A stretch of 64,000 nucleotides of DNA from a virus. A model generated the notes under the pieces. That model did not search any database. It had not been told where the DNA came from and saw only the letters and a list, made by a program, of their open reading frames with translations. The translations under genes were made by a program, and so were the position numbers. The stretch covers positions 19,216 through 83,215 of the IMG/VR virus record IMGVR_UViG_3300021961_000053, one strand, 5' to 3'. Of this stretch, positions 1-9,156 are shown piece after piece (position 1 is the stretch's first letter; each line of letters opens with the position of its first letter).

Positions 1-558
1 ACAGCTGGATATTGCTTGTGGCCTAGTACCACTGCTTGTCCTGGTTTGAATAATTCAAAAAACATGTGTATTGTTTTGGATGTTGATGATGATTGCAACA
101 CTCTCAAAAACAACATTTGTGAAGGGACAACATTTGGCAACATTACGTATGATCCAACATTTACACAATCTTGCGTTTGTACTCTTGAGATTCTTGGTGA
201 ATGTCCTGGTGCATTAAATGGTGGAGATCTAGCTCTCCCACAAAATACATCTCAGTTGGTTAACTATGATGATCCAAACATGCCAGTCAGTAGTTTAGAT
301 GAATCCTATTCTACTGGATATGCTGCTGTAAGTAATTACACAATGCTTACTGGATTCAAGGGGGATGATGCTATTCATAAACATACGTTGAATTTCAGTG
401 CAGACGAACCTCATACTTATGTTATGAAGACTAGAGCTGGCACCGCATCTGCTTCAGCTGGACTGGTTTCTAAGATAACAATACAAAAAAACAACGAACC
501 AAAGGCGGATAAATACATTCAACCATACATTGTCACCGAATATTTAATTAAGATATAA
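1..558 (+). CDS. Collar-type tail structural protein, 5' truncated
   Basis: The frame is open from base 1, so the start lies upstream and 185 codons remain. A His-rich segment (DDAIHKHTLNF, near visible residue 126) is typical of phage tail collar domains, where such histidines bind metal at the fibre tip. The first 65 residues hold seven cysteines. The C-terminus (YIVTEYLIKI) resembles that of the next protein (YHRSKYLIKAF), so the two are probably related virion fibre proteins. The stop codon directly abuts the ATG of the next gene. The role is inferred from the collar-like motif and the neighbours; the exact virion location is unknown. Confidence 0.6.
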   Translation, partial: TAGYCLWPSTTACPGLNNSKNMCIVLDVDDDCNTLKNNICEGTTFGNITYDPTFTQSCVCTLEILGECPGALNGGDLALPQNTSQLVNYDDPNMPVSSLDESYSTGYAAVSNYTMLTGFKGDDAIHKHTLNFSADEPHTYVMKTRAGTASASAGLVSKITIQKNNEPKADKYIQPYIVTEYLIKI

Positions 559-3500
559 ATGGCAAGTTATAGACCTACGTTTGAGAACTTTTATTCGGAT
601 AAAGGTGGTTTCTATTCAACAATAGGAGCTATTATGCCCGTATTGGTGAATAGTTATACTGACAGTGCTAATACTGACACTGGTGGCAATCCAGAGCATT
701 ATGCTCATAGGGGATTCTTATATTGTGATGGATCGGAATATTTTATTAGAGATTATCCTCTATTGTACAGAGTCGTTGGCAATAACTATGTTAAGTCAGC
801 AGACAAAGTAAATAATAATTCTCATTTTTTTCAAAGTGCTGGTGAAGATGGCACTATATACAGAACTTTTGTTGATAGTGGAAACTTGTATGCTGAGATA
901 TACAAGTATGATCATACATTTGATGACTCTACCGTTGTTAAATACAGATCAACTCCAAATGGCGCAACCTTAAGGTTTGTTGGCAGTTTGGGATCTTTTC
1001 CAGACGGTGGTATATTTTCAGCTGATGTTGATTATCTTCTAGAATACAGTGATACTTATCAAAACCTAGCACAAGACAGTAATACAACAGTTCATAGATT
1101 TATAGTAGATGGTGCTACTATATCTACACCTGTTGTCTGGTCAGTAAATATGCCAGACCTTGTTCTAAATTTTGAGGGAGATCTTGTTCTTCCTATTCAA
1201 CACTTTGGAACTGTTCCACCATTTGAACAAGATCCAGCAACTGGACAATATTCAACTTCTTCAACTGGATATGACAGTTATGTGTTGGATGGAGCATTAA
1301 ATACAAGCCCAGCAGTTTCTTGGGGATCTCCATCTGGACTTCCTGATGGAGTTGTTGTGGATGAATATGAAATTTACTTAGAGAACCTTTCTTTAGAAAA
1401 TTTTGTTTGTTGGCATCTTTCCAATATTCCAGCAACAACAACATTTTTGACTCCAAATGCCGAACCACCAAATGGTTCTACAGTTCAAACAAATAATGCC
1501 AATTCAGTCCTGCAGAATGCTGATGGCACAAAACCTTGGATAAGAAGTAATGGTTATTCTGGACCACAACCAGAAAAAGGTGATACAAACATTTATAAGA
1601 TGAATATAATTGCATATCTATCTAATGGACAGACGTTAGTTGTATCAAAAGAATTTATTGCTGGGAATGGACCTATTATTCCAGTCTATCCAGGTGGATC
1701 TGCATATACAGATAATCTTATTATTGGTGGATCTCAAAGTTCTATAAATGGTAGTGCTTTTAATATTTTATGGTCAACTCTTGCTACTCATCCGTCTGTA
1801 AGAATAAGGAAGGCATTCAGTTTAGCTGATTCTCCTTATCAATTAGGAAAATTTAGAGTTCCCGATTATCGTGATAGAAAATTAATCGGATATGGAGAAG
1901 GAGTTGATGGAACAGGAACTCCATTGGTTGAAGATAGAGTTAGTATTAAAGTTGGCGATATTGGTGGAAAGTGGTTTATTCCAACTAGTGCAATCAAAGA
2001 TCCACTTGAATTCTTTTCTATTAGTGATGTATCTACAACTGGTTATAAAGATGTCCAAACACAAATTCAAGCATATCTTACTGGATCAAAGAAATATGTG
2101 GTTGGACCAATTGATGATTATATTTTTTCAAAACCACCAAGTCATCAGCACCAACTTTTAACTTCAAGAGTAAATGAAAGTAATGAGGTTAGTCTTGCAG
2201 GTGTAGATACATTTGCTGTTCAATATCTAGAAAGTAAGGGAACCATATTGGATTTTACTCCTGGTGGAGAATTTACTGATGATTCGCCTTTCGGACATTC
2301 GCATGGATTGCTGGGAAGTAAGCCAATCAACAAAGTTATGGCTACCTATGGCAACATAGATGGTATTGGTGAAAAATACGACGAGGGTGGTGGATGTTTC
2401 AGTTATGGAGTTACAGAATCTCCACCACTATTAACTACTGGTGTTAGTAGCGATGGTACATATATTACAGTTGTTACTTCCAATTCGCATGGATTATCGG
2501 CAAATGATTGGGTTACTATCACTAATGCTGGCAGTTTAAATGGAAGTTATAAAATCATAGCAACTGGAATAACATCTACCAGTTTCAATCTTCAACCAAG
2601 TCCTGCACCAGCAGTAACAACCGAAAATTCTGCTGTTGTAAAGCAAGCTAGTGGAATTTTCGAAGAAGTGACAAGCACACCAGATCCAGATTGCTGGGTT
2701 GTCAATAACAACACTGTTATTGGTGGGAAAGAAACAATTGCAATTCCCGCAGGCAATTATAAACTTGCTTATGATAGCGCACTTACATCATCGGGCAGTC
2801 TTCTTAAGACTGCTGCTGATGGTGGAGCAAATGTATTGAGATATAGAATTGACATGTTCGCCCCTGGTGGCGGCGGTGGTGGAACATCTGGTAATGGCGG
2901 AAATGCTGGAACTGCGTCAGTAACTTTTACCGTCAGTGGAGTGCAATATACAGTTACTGCTAGTGGTGGAACTGGAGGAACAGCAGGGACATCTGGAGGA
3001 ACTGGTGGAAGTGGAGGTACTGTTACTATTCCAACAGCTTTAGTTAGCGAACCTAAAGTTGATATATCTTCTACTACTGAGAATGTAAATGGTACTACTG
3101 GAGGACAGGCAAATGGTGCTACTCCTAATGGTGGATTGCTAAATGGTGGTCCAGATGCAGTAGCTGGAAATGGTGGAAAGGGTGGATATACTACAACATT
3201 GATAACTGGTAGTTTCAGTCAAACTTTTACTGCAGCTGGAGATTATGATGCGACAACAGATTCTAATTTACCAACAATTAGCGGAACTACTGCAACTGTT
3301 GATAGCGTATCAATTGACATTTCTGGTGGAGCAGGTGGAAATGGAAATAGCGATGGACAGGCTGGATGTAGTACAACTGGTGGTAATGGATCTGCAGGAC
3401 GAAGAGTTACCGCAACTACGACTTCTATCAAGTCCTTTAGTTTCGAAATTGGTACAAAGGGTGGAGATGGATTTAACAATGTTGGCGGCAATAGTTACGA

Positions 3501-5076
3501 AGCAACCAACACTGCCGTAGGAACTGGTTCTGCAAATGGTGGAAATGGAGGACAAGGTGCATGGGCTAATGCTGGAACTGGTGGTGCTGGTGGCGGTGCC
3601 ACTGGTGTTTCTGGCAGTGTTGGATATATTCTCGGTGCTGGCGGCGGTGGCGGTGGCGGTGGATCTGGTGGTAATGCATCTCAGGGAGATGGGTGTTCTT
3701 ACGGAAACAATGGTAAAGGTCCAGAGGGTGGTATAGTAGGAACTACTTCTATTGGTCCTTACACTGGTGGTGCTGGTGGAACAACTGGATGCACAGGCGG
3801 CGGCGGAGGCGGCGGCGGTGGGGGATTCTACATCTCTGGTTCTGGCGGTGGTGCTGGTACTGCTGATGGCGGTGCTGCAGGTGTTGCTCACCCACAGTAT
3901 GGAACTACTGGTGGCGGCGGTGGTGGTTATGCTGGATATTCTGCATACAATTCAAATTATTTTTCTTCTGCCACTGAAAGTGATGGATCTACTGGTAATG
4001 GATATGCCAAATTTACAGTAAATTATTCTGGCACACAAACCAATCCATCTGGTGGAGGCGGTGGCGGTGGTGCCGCAGCAACTATTATTATTAGTGGAAC
4101 TCTTGATGATCTGGGTCAATTTGCAACAGCAATTAGCGCAACCTTGGGTGGTCCTGGTAGTGCTGGTTCTGGAAATGGACTTGGGGGAAGTAATGGATAC
4201 ATCAGAGTTAGAGCATTTTATATCGAACAGGGAGATGCTCAAGTAGTTGATATTTCAACTCCTGGTGGTAGAGTGTGGGAAACTGCTGGATTCCCAACTA
4301 ATAAACCATCTGGATCTGGAGCTGCTGTTGGCGGAGCCATATGGCATTCATCCAGTACAGGAGTAAATGTTAAGCAATCATCTACAGGAACATTTCCTGT
4401 TGCTACTACATTAACTGGTGGTGTTTCTGATAGATACATTGAATTTGCTGGTTCTGGTAGTCGTTTTCTCCAAATTGGACCATTGAATCTGAGTGCTGCA
4501 GAACAAATAGTTTTTACAGTGATTAAAGGAAATGGAAGCAACGGTGGCGATTCACCAGAAGAGCCATTGGATTTGTATTATAAAACTTCTGTAGATTCCC
4601 CAACAGAAACTCTATTACAGTCCATTGCAACTGCTACTGTAACTGCCAGTGGATATGCTGACTACACAATTGATGTTGATGATTCGTCTCCAATAAAATT
4701 TAATGGTGTATATCTAGTCATAAGACAAACTAGAGGATCAACTTCTGGTGATAATTCTGCTGTTAATGAATCGCAATTGGATAATTGGGGACTGGGTATG
4801 TTCTCTGTTATTTACGGGGAGGTTACACAAACCGTATTTACTCCATCACTAAACGCAACAATCCCTGGAAATGAAGGAACATGTGGTCCTGACAGCGGAA
4901 TTGATGTTATTCGTAGAACTGTTCCAGCAAATAAAACTAACATTACATTTACTGATGGAACTTTCCAGTTATCGACATCCACTCCAATTTCTATAACGTC
5001 ATCTGCATATGTTGTAGATACTATTCCACTGATCACCAAATATCATAGATCAAAATATTTGATTAAAGCATTCTAA
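559..5076 (+). CDS. Large tail fibre protein with collar domain and glycine-rich adhesin region (1505 aa)
   Basis: Residues about 23-72 (GAIMP to RGFLYCDGSEYFI) look like the start of a phage tail collar domain, and FRVPDYRDRKLIGYG (about 432-446) looks like its second half. HQHQ (about 530) and HSHG (about 580) are the usual His clusters. Residues about 630-700 form a small beta module containing HGLSANDWVTI. From about 776 to 1215 the chain is extremely rich in Gly runs with Ser, Thr and Asn, like the receptor-binding tips of T-even adhesins. The remaining part is beta-rich and ends YLIKAF. It probably acts in host recognition. Its start abuts the previous stop, so the two genes are co-transcribed. 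A late promoter box follows it. Confidence 0.75.
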   Translation: MASYRPTFENFYSDKGGFYSTIGAIMPVLVNSYTDSANTDTGGNPEHYAHRGFLYCDGSEYFIRDYPLLYRVVGNNYVKSADKVNNNSHFFQSAGEDGTIYRTFVDSGNLYAEIYKYDHTFDDSTVVKYRSTPNGATLRFVGSLGSFPDGGIFSADVDYLLEYSDTYQNLAQDSNTTVHRFIVDGATISTPVVWSVNMPDLVLNFEGDLVLPIQHFGTVPPFEQDPATGQYSTSSTGYDSYVLDGALNTSPAVSWGSPSGLPDGVVVDEYEIYLENLSLENFVCWHLSNIPATTTFLTPNAEPPNGSTVQTNNANSVLQNADGTKPWIRSNGYSGPQPEKGDTNIYKMNIIAYLSNGQTLVVSKEFIAGNGPIIPVYPGGSAYTDNLIIGGSQSSINGSAFNILWSTLATHPSVRIRKAFSLADSPYQLGKFRVPDYRDRKLIGYGEGVDGTGTPLVEDRVSIKVGDIGGKWFIPTSAIKDPLEFFSISDVSTTGYKDVQTQIQAYLTGSKKYVVGPIDDYIFSKPPSHQHQLLTSRVNESNEVSLAGVDTFAVQYLESKGTILDFTPGGEFTDDSPFGHSHGLLGSKPINKVMATYGNIDGIGEKYDEGGGCFSYGVTESPPLLTTGVSSDGTYITVVTSNSHGLSANDWVTITNAGSLNGSYKIIATGITSTSFNLQPSPAPAVTTENSAVVKQASGIFEEVTSTPDPDCWVVNNNTVIGGKETIAIPAGNYKLAYDSALTSSGSLLKTAADGGANVLRYRIDMFAPGGGGGGTSGNGGNAGTASVTFTVSGVQYTVTASGGTGGTAGTSGGTGGSGGTVTIPTALVSEPKVDISSTTENVNGTTGGQANGATPNGGLLNGGPDAVAGNGGKGGYTTTLITGSFSQTFTAAGDYDATTDSNLPTISGTTATVDSVSIDISGGAGGNGNSDGQAGCSTTGGNGSAGRRVTATTTSIKSFSFEIGTKGGDGFNNVGGNSYEATNTAVGTGSANGGNGGQGAWANAGTGGAGGGATGVSGSVGYILGAGGGGGGGGSGGNASQGDGCSYGNNGKGPEGGIVGTTSIGPYTGGAGGTTGCTGGGGGGGGGGFYISGSGGGAGTADGGAAGVAHPQYGTTGGGGGGYAGYSAYNSNYFSSATESDGSTGNGYAKFTVNYSGTQTNPSGGGGGGGAAATIIISGTLDDLGQFATAISATLGGPGSAGSGNGLGGSNGYIRVRAFYIEQGDAQVVDISTPGGRVWETAGFPTNKPSGSGAAVGGAIWHSSSTGVNVKQSSTGTFPVATTLTGGVSDRYIEFAGSGSRFLQIGPLNLSAAEQIVFTVIKGNGSNGGDSPEEPLDLYYKTSVDSPTETLLQSIATATVTASGYADYTIDVDDSSPIKFNGVYLVIRQTRGSTSGDNSAVNESQLDNWGLGMFSVIYGEVTQTVFTPSLNATIPGNEGTCGPDSGIDVIRRTVPANKTNITFTDGTFQLSTSTPISITSSAYVVDTIPLITKYHRSKYLIKAF

Positions 5077-5084
5077 AATAAATA
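5077..5084 (+). promoter_or_regulatory. Late promoter box (AATAAATA)
   Basis: AATAAATA lies 21 bases before the ATG at 5106, in the short gap between two virion genes. It fits the TATAAATA-like late box of T4-related phages, read by a gp55-type sigma factor with gp33 and the sliding clamp. It has no -35 element, as expected for this class. Confidence 0.5.
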
Positions 5085-5105
5085 AGTCATACCATAAAGA
5101 GCGTC

Positions 5106-6038
5106 ATGGCAACCAGAGTATCCAGTAACGTCGAATTTTATATGAACACCATTGAACGTGTCATGCAATATAAAGGCGTTCAAAAACAAATTAACGATGA
5201 TTATTGGGAGTCTTCTATTGCCCCACTTCTCTACCCATTTTGGGATAATCCCAAAGACAGACTAGAGTTGTTTGTATACAACAAAGATGATTCTTTCGTT
5301 GTCACCAGAAGTAAATACAAGAGAGATTGGAAAACAAATACTTCAACTTGGGTTTCTTATTCGTTTGACCCAACAGCAGCAGAACCATCCTCTGTTTCAA
5401 ATTTTAAGAATCAATTAGTTGAAAAATTTATTGAGTTTAAAGATCTTTCAGACAAGACATACGAAGACTTTATCACTCAAGAGTATTCCAGAACAAATAG
5501 TTTGACATGGAAGAAGATTCAGTTGGTCAGGAAGTTTCTACTCCAAGATTCTGATTTCATTTTCAATCAAGATTATGAAATCAGTGATGAGAAAAAAGCG
5601 TTGTGGAAACAATATAGAACTTATATTAGAGACATTCCAGAAATTCAAAAGGGAACAGAAACTCCATTTGACGTTGTGTTTCCTATCACTCCCGATGAAT
5701 ATTTGAAGAGAAAGGAATTGTATATCGAACCACTAGTTGCTGAGATGGTTGGAGATCAGGGAATCAATGATGATTATTTGACCAGTTCTTATCATTTCTG
5801 GAAACTGAGTGCCCCAAATCTTGCCATGTTTGCACAAAGGTTTAGTTTCTACATTGCTGCTAGGGCAATAACTTCTGATCTTGAACCAAACTATCGCATC
5901 ATGGTAAGTAATTTCATCACTAAATTTACTGCAAACCCAGAAGTTCAGGCTTCAAGAATTAATTCTGAAAATTCTGGTCTTGCAACTGATAGTTTTATTG
6001 ATGATCTGTTAAATAAAATTGAACTTGGAGAGTTGTAA
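5106..6038 (+). CDS. Probable tail assembly chaperone (Phage_TAC/APC-like), 310 aa
   Basis: Residues about 144-202 hold the pattern of the phage tail assembly chaperone family (p31/APC type): a leucine-rich VRKFLLQDSDF segment, LWKQYRTYIRDIP, and then FPITPDEY. These proteins usually assist folding or assembly of fibre or tail proteins encoded beside them, which fits the two fibre genes upstream. The first 140 residues have no motif I recognise, so the protein is longer than typical family members, which are mostly one small domain. A late box precedes it and its stop overlaps the next ATG by one base. Confidence 0.6.
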   Translation: MATRVSSNVEFYMNTIERVMQYKGVQKQINDDYWESSIAPLLYPFWDNPKDRLELFVYNKDDSFVVTRSKYKRDWKTNTSTWVSYSFDPTAAEPSSVSNFKNQLVEKFIEFKDLSDKTYEDFITQEYSRTNSLTWKKIQLVRKFLLQDSDFIFNQDYEISDEKKALWKQYRTYIRDIPEIQKGTETPFDVVFPITPDEYLKRKELYIEPLVAEMVGDQGINDDYLTSSYHFWKLSAPNLAMFAQRFSFYIAARAITSDLEPNYRIMVSNFITKFTANPEVQASRINSENSGLATDSFIDDLLNKIELGEL

Positions 6039-6412
6039 TGCTAATCTCAATGGAACCAAAGCGACTGTATGATATAGTTGCTTCACATGCAAAATCAACT
6101 GGTAAATATGTTCTAGTTGTTAATTATGAAAATATATTCTTTCATACTGAAGAACAGAAAGCATCCCTGAAGGAATTCTATTCGGATGCAATTCCTGAAG
6201 AAGAAATAGATGAGATTTTTGGATCTCAATATAATTTCTATGAGTTCAATGCACAATCATCTGCTGTTGAAACAGCTACGGATTGGTTTCCAAGAACCAT
6301 CGATCTGGATGACATGACATATTTTGTTGAGTGTTATGTCATAACCCCATCTGGTGGAATTCCTCACACAAATAAAGTAACAGCAAGACCATTGACAGAA
6401 TCGGAAGAGTGA
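6038..6412 (+). CDS. Hypothetical protein, 124 aa
   Basis: The start at 6038 overlaps the previous TAA by one base (TAATG), so translation is probably coupled; a second in-frame ATG lies four codons downstream. The protein is acidic and mixed alpha/beta, with a central FGSQYNFYEFNAQS stretch. I recognise no domain. Base composition matches the fibre genes on its left, not the GC-richer cluster on its right, so it belongs to the virion or tail transcription unit. Confidence 0.65.
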   Translation: MLISMEPKRLYDIVASHAKSTGKYVLVVNYENIFFHTEEQKASLKEFYSDAIPEEEIDEIFGSQYNFYEFNAQSSAVETATDWFPRTIDLDDMTYFVECYVITPSGGIPHTNKVTARPLTESEE

Positions 6413-6444
6413 TCTATACTTGATTCTCTGTTTCCAAATAGCGA

Positions 6445-6672
6445 ATGAAAGTTCCCACTCAACCTGAGTTGATTCATCTTCAGTTGCAGGCTATGCTGCG
6501 AGATCATAATATTCCAGAGACTGAAGTAAAGTATCTTGGTGATCGTGAATATACTATTGAGTATCAAGCACATCCAGAGTATCATGGTAAAATCATGCCG
6601 TGGTATTTGATTGCAAATGAACATGAAGTGCCCGTGTGCGACATCGCATCAATTGATGCAGTGGACAATTGA
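6445..6672 (+). CDS. Hypothetical protein, 75 aa
   Basis: This small acidic protein (MKVPTQPELIHLQLQAML to SIDAVDN) is not recognised. It follows the previous stop by 32 bases and is closed by a strong hairpin terminator 13 bases after its stop. It is therefore the last gene of the low-GC unit that starts upstream of the window. Confidence 0.55.
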   Translation: MKVPTQPELIHLQLQAMLRDHNIPETEVKYLGDREYTIEYQAHPEYHGKIMPWYLIANEHEVPVCDIASIDAVDN

Positions 6673-6684
6673 AGAACTGTCACA

Positions 6685-6704
6685 GGGGGTCTTCGACCCC
6701 CTTT
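6685..6704 (+). terminator. Rho-independent terminator, fused to downstream promoter
   Basis: Perfect stem GGGGGTC/GACCCCC with loop TTC, followed by TTTCT. Twelve bases separate the stem from the TATACT box of the helicase gene, so terminator and promoter form one compact cassette. The same geometry recurs at 12057. Confidence 0.8.
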
Positions 6705-6713
6705 CTCATGCCC

Positions 6714-6719
6714 TATACT
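6714..6719 (+). promoter_or_regulatory. TATACT -10 box before helicase gene
   Basis: TATACT in the context ATGCCCTATACTA, 22 bases before the ATG at 6742. No TTGACA-like -35 is visible; the terminator stem occupies that position. Nearly the same context recurs before at least six other genes in the window. Confidence 0.6.
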
Positions 6720-6741
6720 ATTCTCATCAACGACGCACCGC

Positions 6742-7992
6742 ATGACCCTGACTCTTCGCCCTCACCAGCAGCGTATGCTCGATGCTCTGCTGACTGCTGC
6801 TAAGGGTCGCCTGACCTGCCCTACAGGCGGCGGCAAGACCCTTGTGATGATCCTTGACACCCTGCGTCGCCTGCAGCAGGCAGACCGCCCCCAGACCATT
6901 GTAGTGGTCTCTCCTCGCATCCTGCTCTCTGTGCAACTCTTTGAAGAGTTCTTTGCTGAGCTGAATGGCAAGGTTGATGTTGCTACCCTCCACGTTCATA
7001 GTGGTGAGGTTGAAGGCAACAGCACCACCAAGATCGGTGAGATTGCTTGCCATGCTGCTGTGTGTAAGACTGCTGGCATTCACCAACTGATCTTCACCAC
7101 CTACAATTCTCTGCGTCGCATCAACGAGGCAGGTATTGATGTGGATACCATCTATTATGATGAAGCACACAACTCTGTCCGCCGTGACTTCTTCAAAGAA
7201 GTTGCTGCTGCTACTCTGACTGCTAAGCAAGCATACTATCTGACTGCCACTCCTAAGTATCGTGGTGGTGCTATCAGCATGAACAACACTGATGTGTATG
7301 GTTCTGAACTGATCAATGTCCCTGCTCCCGAGCTGATTGCTAACGGTAGCATCATTCCTCCCACCGTTCAACCTCACGTTGTTGATTTTGAGCGCAACAA
7401 GTCTCTGCTTGCTGCTGAGAACGACCGTGAAGTGCTGGTAGATATCATCAACAAACTTGATAATGATGCTGCCCAGAAAATCCTGGTTGCTGCTCCTAAC
7501 ACTCGTGTGCTGTGGGCATTGCTGTCTCAAACCAATGTGATGGCAGAGTTTGCTGCTAAAGGTTATGACGTGCTGCATATTACCAGCAAGTACGGTGCTT
7601 ATGTCAATAAGAAGAAAGTTGGTCGTCAAGAGTTCTTTGACACTCTTGATGCATGGGGTAAAGATCCTAGCCGCAAGTTCATCATGTTCCACTACAGCAT
7701 TCTGTCTGAAGGCATCAACGTGCCTGGTCTGACCCATACCATTCTCCTTCGCAATCTTCCTGTGATTGAGATGGCACAGACCATCGGACGTGTGATCCGT
7801 CTTGACCGCCAGGATGCTGCTGATATTGCCTCTGGCAAGATCCCTGCTGGCAAACTTGACTTCTACCGCAAGAAGACTGGTTTCGTGACTGTACCTGTCT
7901 TCACCAACTATGGCAAGCAGACTGAGAAGCGCCTGCAGCGCGTTGTGGATGCCATCTTTGTCAAAGGTGTTGCTGCCACTGAGTTTGCCTAA
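6742..7992 (+). CDS. SF2 DEAH-type helicase (ResIII/UvsW-like), 416 aa
   Basis: This is an ATP-dependent nucleic-acid helicase or translocase of superfamily 2. Visible motifs are RPHQQ (6-10), Walker A PTGGGKT (27-33), VVSPR (55-59), Walker B DEAH (140-143), TATP (168-171), SEGINVPG (322-329) and motif VI QTIGRVIR (346-353). Both RecA-like lobes are present and nothing extra is fused. T4-like phages carry UvsW of this superfamily for branched-DNA processing at recombination-dependent replication; this protein is shorter than T4 UvsW and could equally be a separate ResIII-type helicase. It forms its own transcription unit, with a terminator and promoter on the left and a hairpin on the right, and is clearly GC-richer than the tail genes before it. 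Confidence 0.85.
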   Translation: MTLTLRPHQQRMLDALLTAAKGRLTCPTGGGKTLVMILDTLRRLQQADRPQTIVVVSPRILLSVQLFEEFFAELNGKVDVATLHVHSGEVEGNSTTKIGEIACHAAVCKTAGIHQLIFTTYNSLRRINEAGIDVDTIYYDEAHNSVRRDFFKEVAAATLTAKQAYYLTATPKYRGGAISMNNTDVYGSELINVPAPELIANGSIIPPTVQPHVVDFERNKSLLAAENDREVLVDIINKLDNDAAQKILVAAPNTRVLWALLSQTNVMAEFAAKGYDVLHITSKYGAYVNKKKVGRQEFFDTLDAWGKDPSRKFIMFHYSILSEGINVPGLTHTILLRNLPVIEMAQTIGRVIRLDRQDAADIASGKIPAGKLDFYRKKTGFVTVPVFTNYGKQTEKRLQRVVDAIFVKGVAATEFA

Positions 7993-8006
7993 AGGTTAAG
8001 AATGTA

Positions 8007-8028
8007 TGAGGGAATGCGGATTCCCTCA
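8007..8028 (+). terminator. Hairpin after helicase gene
   Basis: Stem TGAGGGAAT/ATTCCCTCA (9 bp) with loop GCGG, 15 bases after the helicase stop. There is no clear T-run, so it may be a weak terminator or an RNA 3'-end stabiliser. Confidence 0.6.
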
Positions 8029-8052
8029 CATTTACATCTAAAATACTACTAC

Positions 8053-8058
8053 TATGCT
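8053..8058 (+). promoter_or_regulatory. Possible -10 box (TATGCT)
   Basis: TATGCT lies 8 bases before the ATG at 8067 and directly follows the helicase hairpin. If used, the mRNA leader would be nearly absent. An alternative box, TACACT, lies at 8058-8063. Weak evidence. Confidence 0.3.
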
Positions 8059-8066
8059 ACACTAAC

Positions 8067-8249
8067 ATGGATCAAGTAAAGCACGACAAACGCCGTGATG
8101 CTCTCGGTTTATTCTACGAGAGCGTTTTGAAACCAGATCCTGAGCTGCGCCAGTGCGCCCACAATCAAGAATGTTTCCATGAATTGATGGAGTGGCGCTC
8201 TGAAGTGCTAGAATATCTTGACAACCGCCGTAACGAGGAATTTCACTGA
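8067..8249 (+). CDS. Hypothetical protein, 60 aa
   Basis: Small charged helical protein (MDQVKHDKRRDALGLFY to NRRNEEFH) with two cysteines (CAHNQEC). It is the first of a run of overlapping small genes and its TGA overlaps the next ATG by one base. No domain recognised; early cyanophage-type accessory protein by context. Confidence 0.6.
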   Translation: MDQVKHDKRRDALGLFYESVLKPDPELRQCAHNQECFHELMEWRSEVLEYLDNRRNEEFH

Positions 8250-8539
8250 TGACTATTGAAGGACGCCCTGAATTGAACGTTGATTGGAAAGAACAGTATG
8301 CTAAGCAGCGTCGCAATCGCCTAGCAGACAGCATCAACGAGTATCTTGAGGATGATGAGGTGACTATTGATGAATTCTATAACGATCTGAAGGCAGAGAT
8401 TGAGGAGATTATCACTTATCATAAAAAGCGCAAGGAAAATGCCGAGGGTGCCCTCCAGTTGGTCCTCGGACATCGCAGCGTCACTTTTGACGAAGATCTA
8501 AGCCAGAAGTGGAAAATGGACATTCCTGGACGTTACTGA
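8249..8539 (+). CDS. Hypothetical protein, 96 aa
   Basis: The start overlaps the previous stop by one base (TGATG) and its stop overlaps the next ATG the same way, so three genes are translationally chained. The protein is highly charged and probably helical, with a central acidic segment (EYLEDDEVTIDEFYNDL) and a basic KKRK patch. Function unknown. Confidence 0.65.
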   Translation: MTIEGRPELNVDWKEQYAKQRRNRLADSINEYLEDDEVTIDEFYNDLKAEIEEIITYHKKRKENAEGALQLVLGHRSVTFDEDLSQKWKMDIPGRY

Positions 8540-8784
8540 TGAATGAGAAAGCACGTTTGCTGCTAGCACTGCAGCAAATAAATAACATCACCAAACTTAT
8601 CCAAGACAATCAGTACAAAGATTACATGTACCAGAATCTTGTGAAGGTTGAGGTAGAACTACAACGCCAACTCACAAACATTACTTATCATGAGCGAAGA
8701 AGATTTCAAGACAGCGGTGCAAAACATGCTGATGATGCAGAACAACAACGATCACAACTTCCAGATCTTACAGGCACAAATTGA
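8539..8784 (+). CDS. Hypothetical helical protein, 81 aa, overlapping the next gene
   Basis: The start at 8539 is chosen because it overlaps the previous stop (TGATG). Residues 1-50 (MNEKARLLLALQQINNITK onward) form a plausible leucine-rich helical protein. The last 31 residues are polar and lie out of frame over the next gene's start, which begins at 8690. The N-terminal half looks conserved in style; the tail looks like overprinted sequence. Confidence 0.6.
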   Translation: MNEKARLLLALQQINNITKLIQDNQYKDYMYQNLVKVEVELQRQLTNITYHERRRFQDSGAKHADDAEQQRSQLPDLTGTN

Positions 8785-8890
8785 CAATCTGCAAAAGCAA
8801 CTGACTGAACTGAATGATCTGAAAGAAATGTTCCGTCTCCCTAAACCAGAGAATCAAAACCGCGAAGCATTTACCCAGATTGACGAATGA
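8690..8890 (+). CDS. Hypothetical coiled-coil protein, 66 aa
   Basis: Residues about 25-48 (FQILQAQIDNLQKQLTELN) have heptad-like leucine spacing typical of a short coiled coil, so a small oligomer is likely. It overlaps the previous gene by 95 bases in another frame, an unusually long overlap, and its stop overlaps the next ATG by 4 bases. Function unknown. Confidence 0.65.
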   Translation: MSEEDFKTAVQNMLMMQNNNDHNFQILQAQIDNLQKQLTELNDLKEMFRLPKPENQNREAFTQIDE

Positions 8891-9156
8891 AATTCCAGTA
8901 TGGTATGATGGTTGAGTACCGCCACACTCGTGGTTGGGTCAATTTTATTGACGATCAGTACATTACCATCTGTTATGTCGATAGACCAGATCGATCTTCG
9001 CATACTGGTCGTTATCAAGCAAACCTTGTCGTTTTTCGTAATTATTGGCATGAAGTACGCAGTTGTGTGGATGAAACAAAAGAAGAACAAGCAGACGAAA
9101 CAACAAGCTATTTTCTACAATCTAGAGGATGCGATTATGTGGGAGCAGCACATTAA
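8887..9156 (+). CDS. Hypothetical protein, 89 aa, small beta-barrel-like
   Basis: ATGA overlap with the previous gene. The N-terminal 60 residues (KFQYGMMVEYRHTRGWVNF, then YITICYVDRP and VVFRNYWHEV) have the alternating pattern of a small SH3-like barrel. I know similar short proteins from T4-like cyanophages but not their function. The last 36 residues run out of frame over the next gene. Confidence 0.6.
   Translation: MKFQYGMMVEYRHTRGWVNFIDDQYITICYVDRPDRSSHTGRYQANLVVFRNYWHEVRSCVDETKEEQADETTSYFLQSRGCDYVGAAH

Noticed and set aside
3310-3891. Minus-strand open frame over the glycine-rich fibre region
   Set aside because: Pure shadow of GGT/GGC codons, Ser/Thr/Ala-only translation.
6727-7737. 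Long open frame on the minus strand across the helicase gene
   Set aside because: It mirrors the helicase coding strand, has no ribosome site or recognisable motif, and comes from strong codon bias in a GC-rich gene.
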